Below, piece by piece: positions 59,401-64,000 of a stretch of 64,000 nucleotides of DNA. Within the stretch, counting starts at the first letter, position 1. Each line of letters starts with the position of its first letter. The notes under the pieces were generated by a model. The model was not told where the DNA came from, made no database searches, and was given only the letters and a program-made list of their open reading frames with translations. Source of the DNA: Oryzias latipes (taxonomy: Eukaryota; Chordata; Actinopteri; Beloniformes; Adrianichthyidae); NCBI RefSeq assembly GCF_002234675.1, contig NC_019862.2, positions 18,127,514 to 18,191,513 of the forward strand, written 5' to 3'. A program made the translations under genes and the position numbers.

Positions 59401-62400
59401 ACACAACAGCCTGACTTGTGGAGCAGTTAACCTTTACTTCCACATCAGCAGGGACACAAGGAACTGGAAAAAACAAAGAAACAAGAAGTTTGAAAAGTGA
59501 ATATTCACAAGTACATTCAGACATTTATTTTAATTAGTATAATATACTATTATTGAAAAATAATCTTTAAAGAAAAGGATATAGAATATGCAATCAAAAT
59601 AGTCAAAAAACTTTTTCTCTGCATTTGTATAAGAGATAAATAAATCTTTATTATTACCCGACTGCAGTGTGTCAGCTACACTGGGATCAGAGTCACATAT
59701 CTTGTTTGAGGCAATGACTGTCACGGTGTAGTTCTGCCCACAGGGCACGTGAGGCATACTGCACTTCTCGCTGTCAGACCAGCAGCTCTTTGACTCGCCG
59801 TCCTTTGTTTTTACAGTGGTGGTGTAGAACTCTGCACCGGCTGAGCCGCTCCATGACACCATAGCAATGTCAGAAATACAGTTCATGTGACTGGAGACAC
59901 TGGTGGGCGGACAAGGCTCTGGGAGAAGGTAGAATACAAAAAGTAAGGGGGGGGGGACAATTGCATGGAGCAAGTATCCTTTTAGAAATGTTTACTTTGT
60001 CAAAAAAAAGAAAAAAATGTTTTTTATTTGTGCAATTCTCAGAGGTTTTAGACTTAGTATCCTTATGATTTAAAGTTGTTCAAATTGTGGACCAAATATC
60101 ATTATATTTTGTAATATATATATATATCAAATCACCTTTTTTTTAAATTACAAAAACACCTGTTTCCACAAAATGCCTTTGTGCTATGAAGTATGGATAT
60201 CTTGTAATCAAATATTTTGTGGTGTGAAATAAGCATCTACCTGACGTGAGCTTTGATGCTGGACTGGGACGACTTGTGCATTCTGAGTCTGCAGCCTGCA
60301 CCGACAGGAAGTACTCATGACCACAGAGAAACTCTGAGATGAATGTCCAGGTTTCATTTGTGCTGAGCTGGATTTTGTGGTCACTGTTGGTCTCTGCTGT
60401 TGCGATGTAGAACTCAGCAGCTTTGCTTTCGTTCCATGTCAGCGAGCCAACCTTATAAAAACAATTACCTATCAGTCATTTGAGTTCTAAAATCAGTGAA
60501 TACTCTTTAAAACCTTAAGAAATAAAAAAGTGGTCACCTTAGTGGTGCAGTTAAAAGAGTATTCCAAATTCTGGGGAATACATGGGGCTGGAAAGAGGTC
60601 AAAAGTTCATCATTACTATTAATCAATCTTTACTTTATTGTTTGTCATAAAAAGTGCTTGTACGTTTTTTTTTTTTTTTTTTTTTTTTTTATATCAATAA
60701 ACTTGCTCACCCATCTTAATTGTGGTGCTGTTGCTCGGCAAGCTGGTGCACTTGTAGTCAAGAGCTATGATGTTTACAATGTACACTTCACCACAGTGAA
60801 GGTCAGTCCATGTGCACGTAGTGGTGTTTGTGGTGCAATGATGAGTGTGGCCATCCTCCCCCATTGCAATGGCCAAGTAGGAGTCTGCTTGAGCACCCAT
60901 GACCCAGCTGACTGAGCCCAGGCTGTCCTCACAGTGTGTGAAGCTATGCACATACTCAGGGATGCAAGGACCTGAGGAGAACAAGGGAATACTAAGGCTC
61001 AACTCATCACAGAGAGCAAGGTGTGAGGCAAAACATACCCGTCTTGAATTGTTCAGGTGCGCTTACAGTCCCATCACATCCTGAGTTATCCAGAGCCGTT
61101 ATGGTGAAAGTAAAGATTTGTCCACAGGCCAGATCGACATCTATGGTTGTATCGTTGGTTTTTAAAGACTCGACATAGCCCAAATTTCCAATGGCGGTCA
61201 CCACGTAAGCTATTGCCCCTTCAGCTTCAGACCAGTTCAAGACAACCGTTTCATTGTTGCACGATCCACTGACTGTCAGGCCAGTTGGCTGGCAGGGTTC
61301 TGGAAAGAGATAAAAAGTCCAAATTTATTTCCTAGTTTTAGAAAAAAAATTAAACATTTTAACAACTTATTAAAATTAATATTTGACAGTAAGTAGCAGA
61401 AATGTATGATGTTGCTTATGTCAGTAAAGCTGGATTGCTCTAGACAGCTCAGCTATACAACACACGCTCACCTGTGCGTGCTCACACCAAAAAACAAAAC
61501 AAATATTCTGATGTATATTTATTGAGTAGATCAGTCATTGGCAGCATGCCTACCTGTCTGAGTTTCCACTGTGCTGCTGTTTCCACTGAAGCACATGTTG
61601 CTGTAGGCAGTCACAGAGAACTCATATATTTCACCACATTTCAAGCCAGAGAAGTGGCAGGTGGGTTTGGTGGATTTGCAGTGCACCGTCGTCCCCGTTC
61701 TGCTGGTAGCTGTGGCCAAGTAGAGCTCCACTCCGTCACTTTCCTCCCAGGTAAGGTTGGCTGTTTTCGTGCCACACTGCATATTTGCTTCGACCCGCAA
61801 GGGTACACAGGGACCTTTACAATGTGTTAAAAAAAAAAAAACGGTACTACTTGAAAAAATACCATCTTGAAATGATGCACTACTTTCTCTTATAATTGAA
61901 AGTTCAGAAGATGAACTATACGTTATCTAAGCATGGACTGTCTTCTATCACAAGACTAGACTATTAAAACTTTATCCTCCCAAATTCTTAAGTATTTCTA
62001 ATACTCTTATCTTTGCTCCCTTCTCATCCATTCACTCATTAGTTAATCAGTGTACTATCCTTGGTTATCCCTCATTTCTGTCCGTCTCACTTTCCTCATC
62101 CACTATCCGTATCATGTTCACGTCTCAAAACATTTTAACTCTAGGTATGGTGAAATAAAATACTGTTTGACTCACGTGAGTCGAAGGAAACATTGGCATA
62201 TGACTCAATCTGACATTGCTCGCTGACGGTTGTGAGAGTTACGTTGTACACCTGACCACACTGCAGCTCTGTCAGGTTACAGTGGAACTCATTGGTCACA
62301 CAGGAAGCCACAAAGCCATCTGTTGCCACTGCAGTCACAATGTAAGAGCTGGCCCCGATGGCAGGGCTCCAGGAGACCTCAGCTGTGTTGTTGTAGCAGT

Positions 62401-63503
62401 CGAGGCTAGCTGCCACGTTTCCAGCTGTGCATGGACCTACAAGACAAAAAGAGATTACTACCACCAAATCTTTATCTCATTCAAAGTGTTTTACACCTAC
62501 AACAGTGAAAAAGAAACCCATAACTTTGTGATGTGTATACAAAACAACTGAGCAGCCGTGTCACAAATGATTATGCAAGAATTTTGTGGTAGACAGATGA
62601 CTGAAAAAGATTGCGGAATGGGCTGTTTTTAGGATGCATAACTTCTTGATTGTCAACTGATTTGTTAAAGGGCATTAAAAAATACCAGATGTGTCAAGTG
62701 AGACTTGAATTTTTTCAAGAAAGGGCAAGAAAAAATTAGATCTTTCTAAATAAAAATGAACACGTGTTAGGGAACAGCACCTGAAATCAGCAAGACAGTG
62801 GTAGACATGCTGCTGTTGAGTGTCTCCCCGATGGCAATGACAGTAGTGTAATAGATGACTCCACAGTGGAGGTTTTCTACACTGCAGAAAGTGTCGTTGG
62901 TAAGGCAGGTCAGTGAGTGTCCGTCACGTCCAGAGAGCTGAGCCTCGTAGCCTATGGCACCAAAGCTGGTCTCCCATGACACGGTTCCCTGGTTTGTTCG
63001 ACAGTCCACGCTTGTCTGCACATTATTGGGTGGACACGGTTCTGAAAGAAGAAACTTAAATGCAGATGGAGCACGTACAGGAAAAAGCCCTAAATCTATT
63101 TTTGAGTGTAGGATTCCAAAACAAAAATCAAGAAAAAGCAATGACCAGTTAAAACTGACCAGTTATGTTAATGCTTTTCTTTATTTTTGCTTTAAATGAA
63201 CCCTGTGAGTCAGGGTTCACCTTCTCACAGCTGTTTACCCACCTGTCATAATGGTAGCTGCTACAGTAGAGACAGACACATCGCTGCACGCTTCATTGTG
63301 CGCTCCAACTGTGATGTTGTAGATTTGTCCACAGCCCATGTTGTACAATGCACAATAGGTGTCGCTGGTAGTGCAAGAGACTACAAGTCCTTGGTCTGTT
63401 TCACCAATGACTGTGTAGTTTACAGCTCCACTGGCCAAATCCCACTGCACCTGACCAATCGTCAGGCTGTACTGAGCGGTGATGTGATCAGGGATGCAAG
63501 GCT
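53454..63503 (-). CDS. fndc7: Fibronectin type III domain-containing protein 7 family, 5' end outside window
   Basis: Exons, 5' to 3': 63243-63503, 62781-63041, 62176-62436, 61554-61814, 61039-61299, 60711-60971, 60538-60587, 60241-60451, 59658-59918, 59203-59463, 58834-59094, 58243-58503, 57859-58119, 57507-57764, 57110-57373, 56740-57000, 56128-56388, 55787-56047, 55437-55694, 55056-55316, 54663-54950, 54244-54480, 53816-53881, 53454-53740. They join in phase to 5,834 nt, 1,943 residues. Nearly every exon is one FN3 module bounded by phase 1 introns, starting PC-P and holding W in strand C and L-CG--Y in the EF region. There are 22 modules here, against far fewer in human FNDC7 (733 residues). 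Many NxS/T sites and cysteines point to an extracellular glycoprotein. No membrane segment follows the last module. The function is unknown. The symbol rests on synteny and style. Fish have several fndc7-related genes, so the exact paralogue is open. Confidence 0.85.
55766..55784. repeat. T19 homopolymer at an fndc7 splice donor
   Basis: On the transcribed strand the exon ending at 55787 is followed by GT and then 19 consecutive A, so the donor reads CAG|GTAAAA. Confidence 0.9.
60666..60690. repeat. Poly(T) tract in fndc7 intron
   Basis: About 25 consecutive T on the plus strand (poly-A in the transcript), some 20 bases inside the intron after the exon ending at 60711. Confidence 0.9.
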
Positions 63504-64000
63504 CTGAGGGAGAGGACAGACAAGTGTGTGAATAACATACTTTCAGCAGCTTTAAAGCACTGTTGTATTGACAAGATTAAGAGTATTTTTTTCTATGGAG
63601 TCATTTCAAAACTGCAAATGGTTTTTTTATTTTGGAAAAAAATATGAATCTTGTATCACAAACAAATTGTTACGTTATTGTTTCAATGTGATCTTTAGTT
63701 ATTTTGTTGACTGCACACATTGCTGTGTACTTTGCTGGATTTATACAGAAATGTTTAAATAAAGTTGGTACTTGTATTATTTTGTCTTATCTATTTCAAA
63801 GAGACTGTGGACATTACTTTATTGACATTGGTGTATCAACATCAATCAGCACCATCAATATCAAATTAAAATTCACTTAAAAAAATCAATATTAATTAAT
63901 TGAACCCATTAACAAATTTTCCTTTGAAGTAATTCTTGGTTTGATTTGGCAAAAAAAATGCTTTTGTTAGGTTTAAATGTAAACTGTTTTATTTAATTAT
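63504..64000. other. fndc7 intron or 5' flank
   Basis: AT-rich sequence with no FN3 exon. The exon ending at 63503 begins in phase 1, so at least one more coding exon must lie beyond the window. Confidence 0.7.

Larger units (their letters stand above)
54663..63503 (-). repeat. Tandem array of 261-nt FN3 exons
   Basis: Twenty consecutive FN3 modules are encoded by exons of almost fixed size. Sixteen total exactly 261 nt (one of these split as 50 + 211), two are 258, one is 264 and the last is 288. Each carries the frame PC-P, a B-strand cysteine, W, a C-x(6)-C pair, L-CG--Y and a late cysteine. Repeated duplication of one exon with its phase 1 introns explains this. Introns are about 70-330 bases. 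Confidence 0.9.

Noticed and set aside
53454-63503. Two separate fndc7-like genes in tandem
   Set aside because: All introns join in phase with no internal stop, no new signal peptide and no gap large enough for a promoter, so one gene is the simpler reading.

Overview
This window looks like nuclear DNA of a ray-finned fish, most likely a percomorph teleost. The genes are split into short exons with small introns. The intergenic DNA is AT-rich and carries teleost-type repeats: LINE 3' ends, a tRNA-like SINE, hAT and piggyBac-type non-autonomous elements, and microsatellites. I cannot name the species. I read the exon structures by hand from splice sites, reading-frame phase and remembered family sequences. 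Each complete gene closes in frame.

Layout, left to right. 0-0.3 kb: decayed LINE reverse transcriptase fragment. 2.3-12.0 kb (-): a YwrD-type gamma-glutamyltransferase-like enzyme, 12 coding exons. 14.5-18.6 kb (+): tm4sf4, five coding exons with a TATA box. 20.6-22.1 kb (+): tmem69. 22.7-30.9 kb (-): slc25a24 (SCaMC-1, the calcium-regulated mitochondrial ATP-Mg/phosphate carrier), ten exons plus an unexplained 111-nt in-frame exon. 32.3-47.1 kb (+): fam102b (EEIG2), 11 coding exons, one intron with a GC donor. 47.4-50.6 kb (-): henmt1, the piRNA 3'-end 2'-O-methyltransferase, nine exons. 53.5-63.5 kb and beyond (-): an fndc7-family gene, with at least 22 fibronectin type III modules inside the window and its 5' end outside it.

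The block slc25a24 - fam102b - henmt1 - fndc7 matches the order I recall for human 1p13.3, which supports the gene calls. PRPF38B, which lies between HENMT1 and FNDC7 in human, is not seen here. The genes left of slc25a24 do not belong to that block. slc25a24 and fam102b are head to head over about 1.3 kb. fam102b and henmt1 are tail to tail, as are tmem69 and slc25a24. The genes do not form a functional pathway.

Most notable: the 37-codon in-frame exon in slc25a24, the very uniform 261-nt module structure of the fndc7 gene, a LINE tail ending at a splice donor, a GC-AG intron in fam102b, and three hAT-like elements with recognisable target-site duplications.
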